Positions 7,975 through 16,487 of a DNA stretch of 42,657 nt are shown here, in pieces. The DNA is taken from assembly GCA_948471095.1 (NCBI GenBank), contig CAOKRG010000020.1:1-42657 (forward strand), written 5' to 3'. Origin of the DNA: an uncultured Oscillospiraceae bacterium. GTDB taxonomy: Bacteria; Bacillota; Clostridia; Oscillospirales; Acutalibacteraceae. A program made the translations under genes and the position numbers. Below the pieces are notes generated by a model. The model was not told where the DNA came from. It worked only from the letters and a program-made list of their open reading frames with translations, and ran no database searches. The first letter of the stretch is position 1; every line of letters begins with the position of its first letter.

Positions 7975-8691
7975 GTGGAAAATCTTTCTGAGATCAAAGA
8001 CCAGATCTGCGACGTATGCCATAAAATGTGGCAGTTGGGCTGGGTCGCGGCCAACGACGGCAACGTCAGCGCCCGCCTGGCGGACGGGACCATTCTGGCC
8101 ACGCCCACGGGCATGAGCAAGAGCTTCATCACCCCGGAAAAGCTGGTGCGGCTGGACCGGGCCGGGAACGTGCTGGAGGCCTCCGAGGGCTGCCGGCCCT
8201 CCAGCGAGATCAAGATGCACCTGCGCTGCTATGACAAGCGCCCAGACGTGGGCAGCGTGCTGCACGCCCACCCGCCGGGGGCCACCGGCTTTGCCGTGGC
8301 CCACAAGGCCATGGACATGTACAACATGATCGAGGACGTGGCCGTTATCGGCGCGGTGCCCCTGACCCCCTATGGCACGCCCTCCACGCCGGAGGTGCCT
8401 GACGCCATTGAGCCCTATTTGGAGGCGCACGATGTGATGCTGCTGGAAAACCACGGGGCCCTGGCGGTGGGCCAGGACGTGCTGACCGCCTTTTACCGTA
8501 TGGAGAGCCTGGAGCTCTGGGCCAAGATCACCATCAACGCGGTGATCTTGGGGGGCAGCTACGACATCAGCCGGGAAAACATACAGAAGCTCATCGGCCT
8601 GCGGGGCTACTACCAGGTCACCGGGCGGCACCCGGGACACAAGGTATTCCATCCGGAGGACGAGACGCTGCATAAAAAACAGGAACCCTAA
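7975..8691 (+). CDS. fucA: Class II aldolase, L-fuculose-phosphate aldolase-like
   Basis: The 238-residue product belongs to the class II aldolase/adducin family. It has the metal-binding HAHPPGATGFAVAH near residues 95-108 and a third ligand region ENHGALAVG near residue 158. Position directly before fucI (15 bp gap) makes L-fuculose-1-phosphate cleavage to lactaldehyde and DHAP the likely role; rhamnulose or ribulose phosphates are alternatives. It starts at GTG 7975 behind AAAAGGAGG. No fuculokinase is present in the window. Confidence 0.88.
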   Translation: MENLSEIKDQICDVCHKMWQLGWVAANDGNVSARLADGTILATPTGMSKSFITPEKLVRLDRAGNVLEASEGCRPSSEIKMHLRCYDKRPDVGSVLHAHPPGATGFAVAHKAMDMYNMIEDVAVIGAVPLTPYGTPSTPEVPDAIEPYLEAHDVMLLENHGALAVGQDVLTAFYRMESLELWAKITINAVILGGSYDISRENIQKLIGLRGYYQVTGRHPGHKVFHPEDETLHKKQEP

Positions 8692-8706
8692 AAAGGAGAC
8701 AGCGAA

Positions 8707-10491
8707 ATGAATTATCCTAAGATTGGCGTCCGGCCGGTCATCGACGGCCGCTGGGGCGGCGTGCGGGAATCCCTGGAGGTCCAGACCACAGGCATGGCCA
8801 AAGCGGCGGCGGAACTGATTTCCTCCACCCTGCGGTACCCGGACGGCTCCCCGGTCCAGTGCGTGGTCTACGAGGGCACCATCGGCGGCGGGGCCGAGGC
8901 GGCTCAATGTGCCCAGTACTTTGCCACACAAAATGTTGTGGCTACTTTAAGCGTTACCCCCTGCTGGTGCTATGGCTCCGAGACCTTTGACATGGACCCC
9001 CAGACCATCAAGGCCGTGTGGGGCTTTAACGGCACCGAGCGGCCCGGGGCCGTGTACCTGGCGGCGGTGATGGCCGCCTATGCCCAGAAGGGCCTGCCCG
9101 CTTTCTCCATCTACGGCCATGACGTGCAGGACCTGGGGGACGGCTCCATTCCCGCCGATGTGGCGGAAAAGATCCTGGCCTTCGCCCGGGGCGCGGTGGC
9201 TGTGGGCTGGATGAAAAACAAGTCCTATGTCAACCTGGGGGGCGTGGCCATGGGCATTGCGGGCAGCTACTGCAACGCGGACATGTTCCAGAAATATTTT
9301 GGCATTCGGGCCGAATGGGTGGACATGACGGAGATCCTGCGGCGCATTACCCTGGAAATTTACGACAAGGACGAATACGAAAAGGCCCTTGCCTGGATCA
9401 AGGAGAACTGCAAAGAGGGCTTTGACCTGAACGCGGGCAAGGACCTGCCGGAGATCATCACCAAGTCCAAGATGGTGGCCCCGGACAAGGACTGGGAGTT
9501 CATCGCCAAAATGACCATAATCGTCCGGGACATCCTCTACGGCAACCCCAAGCTGGGCCAGCTGGGCTGGCACGAGGAGGCCCTGGGCAAAAACGCGGTG
9601 GCCGGGGGCTTCCAGGGCCAGCGCCAGTGGACCGACTGGCTGCCCAACGCGGACTTCACCGAGGCCATCATGGCCTCCACCTTCGACTGGAACGGCCCCA
9701 AGGCCCCCACCCCCTTTGCCACGGAGAACGACACCCTCAACGGTGCGGCCATGCTGCTGGGCACGCTGGTAAGCAGCACCGCTCCCTGCTTCCACGATGT
9801 GCGCACCTATTGGAGCCCCGAGGCCTGTGAGCGCGTCACTGGGCATAAGCCCAGCGGCGTGGCGGAAAACGGCTTCATTCATCTCATCAATTCCGGGGCC
9901 ACGGCCCTGGATGGCAGCGGCGCGGCGAAAAACGCCGCCGGAGAGGGCTGCATGAAGCCCTTCTGGGACATGACCGAAGCGGACGCGAAGGCCTGTCTGG
10001 CCGCCACGGACTGGTGCCGGGCCAACTATGAATACTTCCGGGGCGGCGGGTTTTCCAGCCACTTCCGCTGCCGGGCCGAAATGCCCGTCACCCTGCTGCG
10101 GGTGAACGTAGTGGAGGGCGTGGGCCCAGTGCTTCAGCTGGCCGAGGGCTGGACCGCGGACCTGCCGGACGAGATTCACAACGTCATCGATAAGCGCACC
10201 GACCCCAGCTGGCCCACCACCTGGTTTGTGCCCAAGCTCACCGGCCGGGGGGCCTTTGCGGACGTGTACAGCGTGATGGCCAACTGGGGGGCCAACCACG
10301 GGGTGACCGTATACGGCCATGTAGGGGCTGAGCTCATCACTCTTGCGTCCATGCTGCGCGTCCCGGTGAACATGCACAATGTGGAGGCGGGGAGAATTTT
10401 CCGCCCCCACGCCTGGGCGGCTTTCGGCACAGAGAACCCGGAGTCTGCCGACTACCGGGCCTGCCGGACCTACGGCCCCCTGTACCGCTGA
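8707..10491 (+). CDS. fucI: L-fucose isomerase
   Basis: The enzyme interconverts L-fucose and L-fuculose (also D-arabinose/D-ribulose) and requires Mn2+. The 594-residue length matches the family. The N-terminus [21 protein letters not shown], the [12 protein letters not shown] stretch and the C-terminal [21 protein letters not shown] region are characteristic of FucI. Its ATG follows AAAAGGAGA. With the aldolase upstream it forms a two-gene fucose catabolic unit, suggesting use of host or plant fucosylated glycans. A kinase and transporter must be elsewhere. Confidence 0.96.
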   Translation: MNYPKIGVRPVIDGRWGGVRESLEVQTTGMAKAAAELISSTLRYPDGSPVQCVVYEGTIGGGAEAAQCAQYFATQNVVATLSVTPCWCYGSETFDMDPQTIKAVWGFNGTERPGAVYLAAVMAAYAQKGLPAFSIYGHDVQDLGDGSIPADVAEKILAFARGAVAVGWMKNKSYVNLGGVAMGIAGSYCNADMFQKYFGIRAEWVDMTEILRRITLEIYDKDEYEKALAWIKENCKEGFDLNAGKDLPEIITKSKMVAPDKDWEFIAKMTIIVRDILYGNPKLGQLGWHEEALGKNAVAGGFQGQRQWTDWLPNADFTEAIMASTFDWNGPKAPTPFATENDTLNGAAMLLGTLVSSTAPCFHDVRTYWSPEACERVTGHKPSGVAENGFIHLINSGATALDGSGAAKNAAGEGCMKPFWDMTEADAKACLAATDWCRANYEYFRGGGFSSHFRCRAEMPVTLLRVNVVEGVGPVLQLAEGWTADLPDEIHNVIDKRTDPSWPTTWFVPKLTGRGAFADVYSVMANWGANHGVTVYGHVGAELITLASMLRVPVNMHNVEAGRIFRPHAWAAFGTENPESADYRACRTYGPLYR

Positions 10492-10560
10492 TAGGGACGG
10501 GCCATGCCCGGTGAAAGCCCCTCTGCCCAAAACGCGCGTTTTAACGAGAGCAAAGTCGGC

Positions 10561-10767
10561 TGAGTGCAACAGTAAAAGTTTTGTCCACTTTTTCAAGAAG
10601 TGGACGAGTTATCCTTTCGATAACTCGTGGGTCCTTAGGGCGACTTGGCGAAGCCAACGTCATAAGCCCCTCCCCGCCGGAGGGTGAGCGTCTGCCAGCA
10701 AGCTGCGAACATGAGTTGGCTTCGCCAACTCAACCGAGCCGGCAGGCGAGACCCCACTCCGTATGAC
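10561..10767 (+). repeat. Composite palindromic repeat (P+D family), copy 1
   Basis: It begins GAGTGCAACAGTAAAAG and contains several hairpins: GTCCACTT/AAGTGGAC, GAGTTATC/GATAACTC and TTGGC/GCCAA. It ends with the block GAGCGTCTGCCAGCAAGC to CCGTATGACTCT. From about 10681 onward it is almost identical to 12613-12700, and upstream portions match with compensatory changes. It fills the gap between fucI and the next gene. Confidence 0.88.
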
Positions 10768-10813
10768 TCTTCAAAAACTGCGTGCTTTGGACACTCCCTG
10801 GTTTATGCCGCTC

Positions 10814-10842
10814 TTGACTCTCCTCCCGATGCGTGGTAAAAT
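10814..10842 (+). promoter_or_regulatory. Sigma-A promoter
   Basis: TTGACT at 10814-10819, a 17-bp spacer, and TAAAAT at 10837-10842. It lies just past the repeat and about 40 bp before the ATG at 10883. This argues against the longer open frames that begin inside the repeat. Confidence 0.75.
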
Positions 10843-10882
10843 TTACCAGAAACAATTCCGCTGTTCCCCTCTTTTCTCACCT

Positions 10883-11389
10883 ATGAAATTCTTGAAACTG
10901 CTTTTCATAAGCCTTGCCCTGGGCTTCGCCGCCCTGCATCTCTACAACAGCCTGCCCTATATGCCGTCCCTTCTGCGGCATCCCCTGGTAACCGGGCTGG
11001 AGACGCGCCTTATGATGGACTGCCCGGTTAAGAGCGTCTCCACCTTTTACCGCCGGGACCAGTGTGTGCAGGTCCAGGTAGAGCTCTGGTACGGCGGGGA
11101 GGAGGCTGTGCTGGACGCCTTTGCCGCGGCCCGGGAATTCCTTTTGGAAAACGACGCCGCCGGCCAGTGGGAAGCCCTGGCCTCCCCCTATGCCAGCCTG
11201 GAGCTGAACGTCTCCGGGCCCGGCGGGCTCCTGGATTTTTCCCACTACACCTTTACCTCAGGATATTATTGGGAGAATTACAATTCCGCCAGAAGCTCCT
11301 ACACCTACAACGGCTTTTCCGGGTGGACGGGCGTGCGCCGCGCCAACGGCAGGGAGACGCCGGTCCCCTTGGAAAAGCTAGAGCAGTAG
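10883..11389 (+). CDS. Hypothetical protein with N-terminal signal/anchor
   Basis: This 168-residue protein is not recognised. The N-terminus MKFLKLLFISLALGFAAL looks like a signal peptide or single membrane anchor. The rest is a mixed polar domain rich in Tyr and Trp (YTFTSGYYWENYNSARSSY). The ATG at 10883 is chosen because the promoter at 10814-10842 leaves no room for upstream starts, although a clear ribosome binding site is missing. The gene lies 44 bp before ppa and may be co-transcribed with it. Confidence 0.65.
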   Translation: MKFLKLLFISLALGFAALHLYNSLPYMPSLLRHPLVTGLETRLMMDCPVKSVSTFYRRDQCVQVQVELWYGGEEAVLDAFAAAREFLLENDAAGQWEALASPYASLELNVSGPGGLLDFSHYTFTSGYYWENYNSARSSYTYNGFSGWTGVRRANGRETPVPLEKLEQ

Positions 11390-11433
11390 GATTTAAGCCC
11401 CCCAAAAACAACCACAGAAAGCGAGGCGTACTC

Positions 11434-11970
11434 ATGAACATCTGGCACGACATTTCCCCCAAGCGCATCAAGTCTGACGACTTCTACGCCGTCATCGAGA
11501 TCAGCAAGGGCAGCAAGTCCAAGTACGAGCTGGACAAGGAGACCGGCGTCCTCAAGCTGGACCGGGTCCTCTATACCTCCACCCACTACCCGGCCAACTA
11601 TGGGTTCATCCCCCGCACCTATGCCAACGACGGGGACCCCCTGGACGTGCTGGTGCTCTGCTCGGAGAACATCATCCCCATGTCCCTGGTGCGCTGCTAC
11701 CCCATCGGGGTCATCATCATGGACGACGGCGGCAAGGAGGACGAGAAGATCATCGCCATCCCCTTCGACGACCCTACCTACAACAGCTATAAGAGCATCT
11801 CCCAGCTGCCGCCCCACATCTTCGAGGAGATGCGCCACTTCTTCAAGGTATACAAGCAGCTGGAAAGCGATAAGTTCACCGAGATCAGCGAGGCCCGGGG
11901 CCCGGAGGACGCCAGGGAGGTTATCGACGCCTGTCTTGAGCGGTACCTCAATGACTTCTGCAAGGCATAG
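11434..11970 (+). CDS. ppa: Inorganic pyrophosphatase, family I
   Basis: This soluble enzyme hydrolyses pyrophosphate to drive biosynthetic reactions. The 178-residue product has the family I active-site stretch DGDPLDVLVL (about residues 65-74), preceded by YGFIPRTY, and a second acidic cluster DDGGKEDEKIIAIP, both Mg2+-binding. The start ATG lies behind GCGAGGCG. A longer open frame from 11062 is only the shadow of the upstream gene. Confidence 0.95.
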   Translation: MNIWHDISPKRIKSDDFYAVIEISKGSKSKYELDKETGVLKLDRVLYTSTHYPANYGFIPRTYANDGDPLDVLVLCSENIIPMSLVRCYPIGVIIMDDGGKEDEKIIAIPFDDPTYNSYKSISQLPPHIFEEMRHFFKVYKQLESDKFTEISEARGPEDAREVIDACLERYLNDFCKA

Positions 11971-12035
11971 GGCTGGGAATTATTCTCCACCCATTCCTGT
12001 CTATATGTGTACTATTTAGTAGCGCTCGCTTCGCT

Positions 12036-12135
12036 GCGCAGGCCTCCGGCGGCCAGAGTTGATCCAAATCAAAGATTTGGTCAACTCTTGGGTTTAAGAG
12101 TTCGTTAGACTTCGTCTTACGAACTCTCACCCTGG
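12036..12135 (+). repeat. Diverged two-hairpin repeat (B family-like)
   Basis: It starts GGCCTCCGGCGGCC like the B-family copies, followed by two long hairpins with unrelated stems. Hairpin 1 has AGAGTTGA/TCAACTCT extended by CCAAATC/GATTTGG. Hairpin 2 has GAGTTCGT/ACGAACTC extended by AGAC/GTCT. It ends CACCCTGGAC. The layout is the same as the B family; the loops are not conserved. Confidence 0.6.
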
Positions 12136-12136
12136 A

Positions 12137-12245
12137 CTGGACCAAACTTTTTGAAAAGAAGTTTAAGACGTTACCTTCGGTAAGTCTCAAAAACTTTTAC
12201 ACGCTTGGCCGGGGTGGAGGCCGTTGGCTCAGCGCTCGGTTTGGG
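12137..12245 (-). repeat. Minus-strand copy of the pyrE-upstream hairpin repeat
   Basis: Read on the minus strand it gives CAAACCGAGCGC, then AGCCAACGGCCTCCACCCC, then GCGTGTAAAAG and AT-rich hairpins including AAACTT/AAGTTT. This matches the order seen at 4127-4262 and 4371-4506. The whole gap 11971-12695 (725 bp) consists of such modules and has no gene I can support. Confidence 0.7.
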
Positions 12246-12404
12246 GCGGGAAGCTACACATTGACTTTTTCAGCTCGACTGAAACGGTAGGCGAGAAGTA
12301 TAAAGCTTTTGCTGGCTCGCTGCCCAACCCATTCCCCTTTGTCAGCATAGTTAAGATACCTAAAAAGCCGTACAGTCTGATAAAGCGGCCCCTCCAAAAA
12401 AACG

Positions 12405-12703
12405 TAACAGTAAAAGTTTCGTCATTCTCGACTGCCGTCTCGGTCGAGTTGACGAAGTCAACTCGTGCGCTGGACAATCGCCATTGGCGATTAGCTCCCT
12501 TTTCAAGAGGTTGACGAGTTATCCATAGGATAACTCGTGGGTTCTTAGGGCCGACTTCGTGAAGCGAACGTCATGAGTCCCGCAAGTTCATCTTTGATGA
12601 ACTTGGCCGCCGGAGGGCGAGCGTCTGCCAGCAAGCTGCGAACATGAGTTGGCTTCGCCAACTCAACCGAGCCGGCAGGCGAGACCCCACTCCGTATGAC
12701 TCT
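12405..12703 (+). repeat. Composite palindromic repeat (P+D family), copy 2
   Basis: This second copy of the 10561-10767 element is longer because of extra internal hairpins, for example AAGTTCATC/GATGAACTT near 12583-12604. The end block at 12613-12700 is nearly identical to 10681-10767. The start ATG of the following broken gene lies inside the repeat, so the repeat may have replaced that gene's own upstream region. Confidence 0.88.
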
Positions 12704-13037
12704 CAAAAAGTATACCGAGACCGTCACCGCCCGGGAGGAGCACGGAGCCGCCGTGCTGGCGGTCCTCAGGAAGACCGCCAAGATGGAGAAAAAAATGCTC
12801 GCCAGGGGCGCGTCTCAGACGGAAATGGAGGCCTTTTACAAATGGCACCGGTAGACCCTTGCGGACCGGATAGACGAGTTCATAAAGCAAAGCCGGGAGT
12901 ATGACCGCGGCCTGATGGCCACACTCATACAGAAGGTCCGGAGCGGCGGGGATCTAATCCCGAAAGGGCCTCATCCGGCCGGCCCTACGGAGGCCGTGGC
13001 GGGCTGCTTTGAAAAAGGGCTCCCAAAAAATTTGTAA
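12696..13037 (+). pseudogene. Broken small gene with in-frame TAG
   Basis: One frame reads 52 codons, beginning MTLKKYTETVTAREEHGAAV, to TAG at 12852-12854. It then continues for another 60 codons (TLADRIDEFIKQSREYDRGL and on) to TAA at 13035. Both halves look like one helical, charged protein, so a Glu or Gln codon probably became TAG. No ribosome binding site precedes the ATG, which lies in the D repeat. The family is not recognised. It could also be a short functional 52-residue protein, but the lack of a start signal argues against that. Confidence 0.45.
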
Positions 13038-13106
13038 ATCGCGCAACCTTTTCCGCGTTTTCCCGCTTCTTTAAGGTGAGAAGCACTTGGAAAGGAGCGA
13101 GGATCT

Positions 13107-13907
13107 ATGAAAAAAGCCGCCGCCCTGCTCTGCGCCCTTCTGCTCTGCCTGCTGGCCGCCTGCGGCGGGGATTCCGGGGAGGCGCTGGACCCGTCCAGTC
13201 AAAGCCTGCCCTCTCTGGTGGTAAGCTCTTCCCCGGAAGTCCAGCCCTCCCCTGCCAGCGGGGAAGGCGTTTTGGAATCCGCCAAGCTGATCCAACTGGA
13301 GGAGGAAGAAGCTGCCGCCGTAATGGAAAACGGGACCTTGGCAACTTTCGCCCTGCCGGAAAAAATCTCCTTTGCGCCAGGCCTGGGAGACCAGTTAAAA
13401 CCCGGCATGACGGTGGAGGTGGCCTATGACGGCAAGATGGCCAGAAGCTATCCCGGCCAAATCAATGCGGAAAGCCTCCGCGCGACCGCCTATGACGATG
13501 GGCTGACCGCCCTTTATTTCAGCGTGCTGGAAGACCTCTATGGCGAACCGGACGCGGGGCTGAACGGCGAATGCCTCTACTTCGGCTTTGATCTTACGAA
13601 GGCGGAGGGGCTGAGCGCCGGAGAGCGGGAGGCCGTCGGCTGGGCGTTTGCCACGGCCCATGACTGCGCGCCCCTGTACGGAACCATCGAGGAGCTGGGC
13701 GCGCAGGGCTACATCGACATGGAAAGCCTTGCCTGGAAGGACGGGCTGCATTTCGAGATAAAGGCCGAAGACGTGTCCGAGGACCGCTTCACCCTGAACT
13801 GCACCAAGTGGAGAAGCGGACTGGGGGCCAGCGGCTACAAGCTGGCCGTGGAAAAGAAGGACGGGGTCTGGACCGCCGCCGAGCCCAGCGAGTTCTGGGT
13901 TGCATAG
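13107..13907 (+). CDS. Putative lipoprotein
   Basis: The 266-residue protein has a signal peptide ending in a lipobox LAAC (Cys19), so it is predicted to be lipid-anchored outside the membrane. A low-complexity Ser/Pro linker follows (about residues 30-55), then a beta-rich region (GTLATFALPEKISFAPG). A C-terminal domain ends YKLAVEKKDGVWTAAEPSEF, resembling small extracellular folds found in Clostridia lipoproteins. The function is unknown. The ATG follows GGAAAGGAGCGAGG. It converges on sigG and shares a terminator with it. Confidence 0.85.
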   Translation: MKKAAALLCALLLCLLAACGGDSGEALDPSSQSLPSLVVSSSPEVQPSPASGEGVLESAKLIQLEEEEAAAVMENGTLATFALPEKISFAPGLGDQLKPGMTVEVAYDGKMARSYPGQINAESLRATAYDDGLTALYFSVLEDLYGEPDAGLNGECLYFGFDLTKAEGLSAGEREAVGWAFATAHDCAPLYGTIEELGAQGYIDMESLAWKDGLHFEIKAEDVSEDRFTLNCTKWRSGLGASGYKLAVEKKDGVWTAAEPSEFWVA

Positions 13908-13914
13908 AGAAATG

Positions 13915-13960
13915 AAAAGGCGAAGGGCGTTTCACCGGTTTGAAACGCCCTTCGCCTTTT
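13915..13960. terminator. Bidirectional rho-independent terminator
   Basis: A perfect 20-bp stem (13915-13934 pairing with 13941-13960) has the loop CCGGTT. It begins AAAA and ends TTTT, so it works for the lipoprotein gene on plus and for sigG on minus. Confidence 0.95.
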
Positions 13961-13966
13961 CGCGGG

Positions 13967-14737
13967 TCAAGCCCGTATCTCCGCCTTGATCTTCCCCAGC
14001 GCGCCCTTTTCCAGCCGGGACACCTGGGCCTGGGAGATGCCCACCTGGCCCGCTACCTCCATCTGAGTCTTGCCCTCTAAAAAGCGCATGGAGAGAATGC
14101 GCTTTTCCCGGCCGCTCAGGCTGTGGATGGCCTGCTTGATGGCGATTTCCTCCAGCCAGTCCTCGTCGCCGCCGCCGCCCACCTGGTCCATAATATATAC
14201 CGCGTCCCCGCCGTCGGAGAAGGTGGGCTCATAGAGGCTCACCGGCTCCACAATGGCCTCCAGGGCCACCACCACGTCCTCCCGGCGCATTTCCAGCGCT
14301 TCCGCAATCTCCTCCACCGTGGGCTCCCGGCCCTTGCCGGCGGTCAGGCGCTCCTTGCACTGGATGGCCTTATAGGCCGTGTCCCGCATGGACCGGCTGA
14401 CCCGCACGGAGTTGTTGTCCCGAAGAAAGCGGCGGACCTCGCCGATGATCATGGGCACCCCATAGGTGGAAAACTGCACGCCCTGGCTCACGTCAAAGTG
14501 GTCGATGGCCTTCATCAGGCCGATGCAGCCCACCTGGAACAGGTCGTCCGGGTTCTCGCCCCGGTTGCCAAAGCGCTGGATGACGCTGAGCACCAGCCGC
14601 AGGTTCCCGGCGATGAGCTTCTCCCTGGCCTCCTTGTCCCCATCGTGGCTGCGGATGAGCAGCTCCCGCATTTCCTCGCTTTTCAGCACCTTCAATTTTG
14701 CGGTATTCACGCCGCATATCTCCACTTTTCCTTGCAT
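13967..14737 (-). CDS. sigG: RNA polymerase sporulation sigma factor SigG
   Basis: This is the late forespore sigma factor of endospore formers. The 256-residue product opens with MQGKVEICGVNTAKLKVL, the conserved SigG N-terminus. Sigma-70 region 2 (NPDDLFQVGCIGLMKAIDHFD; GVQFSTYGVPMIIGEVRRFLRD), region 3, and a C-terminal region 4 helix-turn-helix (SQAQVSRLEKGALGKIK) follow. The ATG at 14737 has AGGAGGTATACTTTT before it. A longer open frame to 14932 is not needed. The usual neighbour sigE is absent from this window. Confidence 0.96.
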   Translation of the reverse strand: MQGKVEICGVNTAKLKVLKSEEMRELLIRSHDGDKEAREKLIAGNLRLVLSVIQRFGNRGENPDDLFQVGCIGLMKAIDHFDVSQGVQFSTYGVPMIIGEVRRFLRDNNSVRVSRSMRDTAYKAIQCKERLTAGKGREPTVEEIAEALEMRREDVVVALEAIVEPVSLYEPTFSDGGDAVYIMDQVGGGGDEDWLEEIAIKQAIHSLSGREKRILSMRFLEGKTQMEVAGQVGISQAQVSRLEKGALGKIKAEIRA

Positions 14738-15123
14738 AAAAGTATACCTCCTGAATGCTTTCAAGAGGTATTCTTTGCATGTTTTGGGGAATTTAATCCT
14801 GCAAGGCGCCGCCCCATCGGACGGAAAATTCGCCATATAGCGAGATTTCCTATAGAGAAGCGGATAAATCTTTCTGCTCAGAATCAGGCGTCCTAAGTAA
14901 GGACAAGGGCCTGCCTCCTGCCCTTTCAACAAAGCTTGAGGCCGCTTTTTTCGTTCCCGGGACGTATTTACATAAGTTGAGCATGCGGGTTTTAGAGCGG
15001 GCTTTTGCTTAGATTCAAAGCGAAAAATCGCAGACGCACTCGCGCCCTTCGAGTATTTTCAACGCGGCAGATCGATAAGGAAATTCCGCCCGAAAGGCCC
15101 CGGGCGCTTCCGTAAACGCGCCC
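14738..15123. other. Gap between thiI and sigG
   Basis: There is no gene I can support in these 386 bp. Next to the thiI stop, 15102-15123 can form GGGCGC/GCGCCC on the minus strand but lacks a T-run. The sigG promoter should lie here, yet no clear sigma-F/G-type element could be picked by eye. Confidence 0.5.
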
Positions 15124-16299
15124 CTAATAGGCGCGGATGTGCTGGGCGGAGGCGGTCCGTAAGGCCTCCTCCAGCAGGGCCTCTCCATCAATGGCGGCCT
15201 CGCCCCGCTCCACCATTTCCAGGGTGGGCTTGGTGCGGGGGTGCTTGGGGGTAAAGATGGTGCAGCAGTCCTCATAGGGCTCGATGGAGGTGTCAAAGGT
15301 GTCGATCCGGCGGGCGGTCTTCACAATCTCCGCCTTGTCCGTGCCGATCAAGGGGCGGAACACGGGCATATGGACCGCCGCGTCCGTGCAGGCGATGGCC
15401 TGCAGGGTCTGGCTGGCCACCTGGCCCAGGCTTTCGCCGGTGATGAGGCAGAGGCAGCCCTCGTCCTGGGCCACCCGCTGGGCCGCGCGCAGCATGTAGC
15501 GGCGCAGGATCACGGTGCCCAGCTCCTCAGGGCAATAGTCCCGAATGGCCTCCTGTAGATGAGTCAGTTCCACCGTGACCAGCTTGATGCGGCCCGCGTA
15601 CTGGCTGACCTTTTCCAGCAGGCGAACCACCTTGTCGTGGGCCAGCTCGCTGGTATAGGGCGGGCTGGCGAAGTGCACGGCAGTGAGCTCCAGCCCCCGC
15701 TTGGCCATGGACCAGGCCGCCACCGGGCTGTCCAGCCCGCCGCTGATGAGCACCAGGCCCCGGCCCCCTGAGCCCACCGGGATGCCGCCCGCGCCGGGCC
15801 GGGCGTCGGCGTGGACAAAGGCGGCGGACTCCCGGACCTCCACCCACACGGTCACGTCGGGGCGGTGCACGTCCACCCGCAGGTGGGGAAACCGTTCCAG
15901 CAGGTAAGCCCCCAGCTCCATGGCGATCTCCGGGGACTTGTGGGGGAACTTTTTGTCGCTGCGCTTGGCCTCCACCTTAAAGGTCGCGGCCTCTTCCAAG
16001 ACGTCCCGCAGGTATTCCCCGGCCTTTTCCCGGATGCTGTCGAGAGTCTTCTCCGCCTCCCCGGCGCGGGTGTAGCTGACCACGCCGAAGATCTTGGCGC
16101 AGCGCTCCTCCGCCAGGTCCATATCGGCGGAGCCGTCCAGGGGCTCCACATAAATGGTGGACTGGCGGGAGGAGATGGAGAATTCGCCCAGGTCCCGCAG
16201 GCGGCGCTTGATGTTTTTAATGAGGACGTCCTCGAAGGTTTTCCGGTTTAAGCCTTTCAGGGCGATTTCGCCCAGCTTGAGCAGAAGGACTTCTTTCAT
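15124..16299 (-). CDS. thiI: tRNA 4-thiouridine sulfurtransferase ThiI
   Basis: ThiI adenylates and thiolates U8 of tRNA and can feed sulfur to thiamine synthesis. The 391-residue product has an N-terminal ferredoxin-like/THUMP region (about residues 1-165). A PP-loop ATPase follows, with SGGLDSPVA at about residue 186. The C-terminal part contains ITGESLGQVASQTL and the DCCTIFTPKHPRTKP stretch. The rhodanese domain of the E. coli protein is absent, as is usual in Firmicutes. A promoter is at 16360-16388. The ribosome binding site is poor immediately before this ATG, and no alternative start is in frame. Confidence 0.95.
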   Translation of the reverse strand: MKEVLLLKLGEIALKGLNRKTFEDVLIKNIKRRLRDLGEFSISSRQSTIYVEPLDGSADMDLAEERCAKIFGVVSYTRAGEAEKTLDSIREKAGEYLRDVLEEAATFKVEAKRSDKKFPHKSPEIAMELGAYLLERFPHLRVDVHRPDVTVWVEVRESAAFVHADARPGAGGIPVGSGGRGLVLISGGLDSPVAAWSMAKRGLELTAVHFASPPYTSELAHDKVVRLLEKVSQYAGRIKLVTVELTHLQEAIRDYCPEELGTVILRRYMLRAAQRVAQDEGCLCLITGESLGQVASQTLQAIACTDAAVHMPVFRPLIGTDKAEIVKTARRIDTFDTSIEPYEDCCTIFTPKHPRTKPTLEMVERGEAAIDGEALLEEALRTASAQHIRAY

Positions 16300-16359
16300 G
16301 GATTTTTTGGCGCGGCCGGCGGCAGGGCCGCACGCTCCTTTCTTAGGGATGGTGGGACC

Positions 16360-16388
16360 ATGATAGCATATTTTGCGGGGAATGTAAA
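16360..16388 (-). promoter_or_regulatory. Sigma-A promoter of thiI
   Basis: On the minus strand: TTTACA (16388-16383), a 17-bp spacer, and TATCAT (16365-16360) with an extended TGC before the minus 10. Confidence 0.75.
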
Positions 16389-16487
16389 TATGGGGAGCGC
16401 TCCGCCGGACTTTTTTCCCCGGCCCGCTTATCTTTCGCCCCGGCCCGGCCGATTACCTTAATATAGCCTGAGAGGAGGCGCTCCCCC

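Noticed and set aside
8947-10596. 549-codon open frame on the minus strand opposite fucI
   Set aside because: It is a high-GC shadow of fucI; its translation is rich in Gly, His, Val and Arg without domains and it has no ribosome binding site.
12852-12854. TAG read as pyrrolysine
   Set aside because: No pyrrolysine genes or methyltransferase context, and the ORF has no start signal; a decayed gene is simpler.
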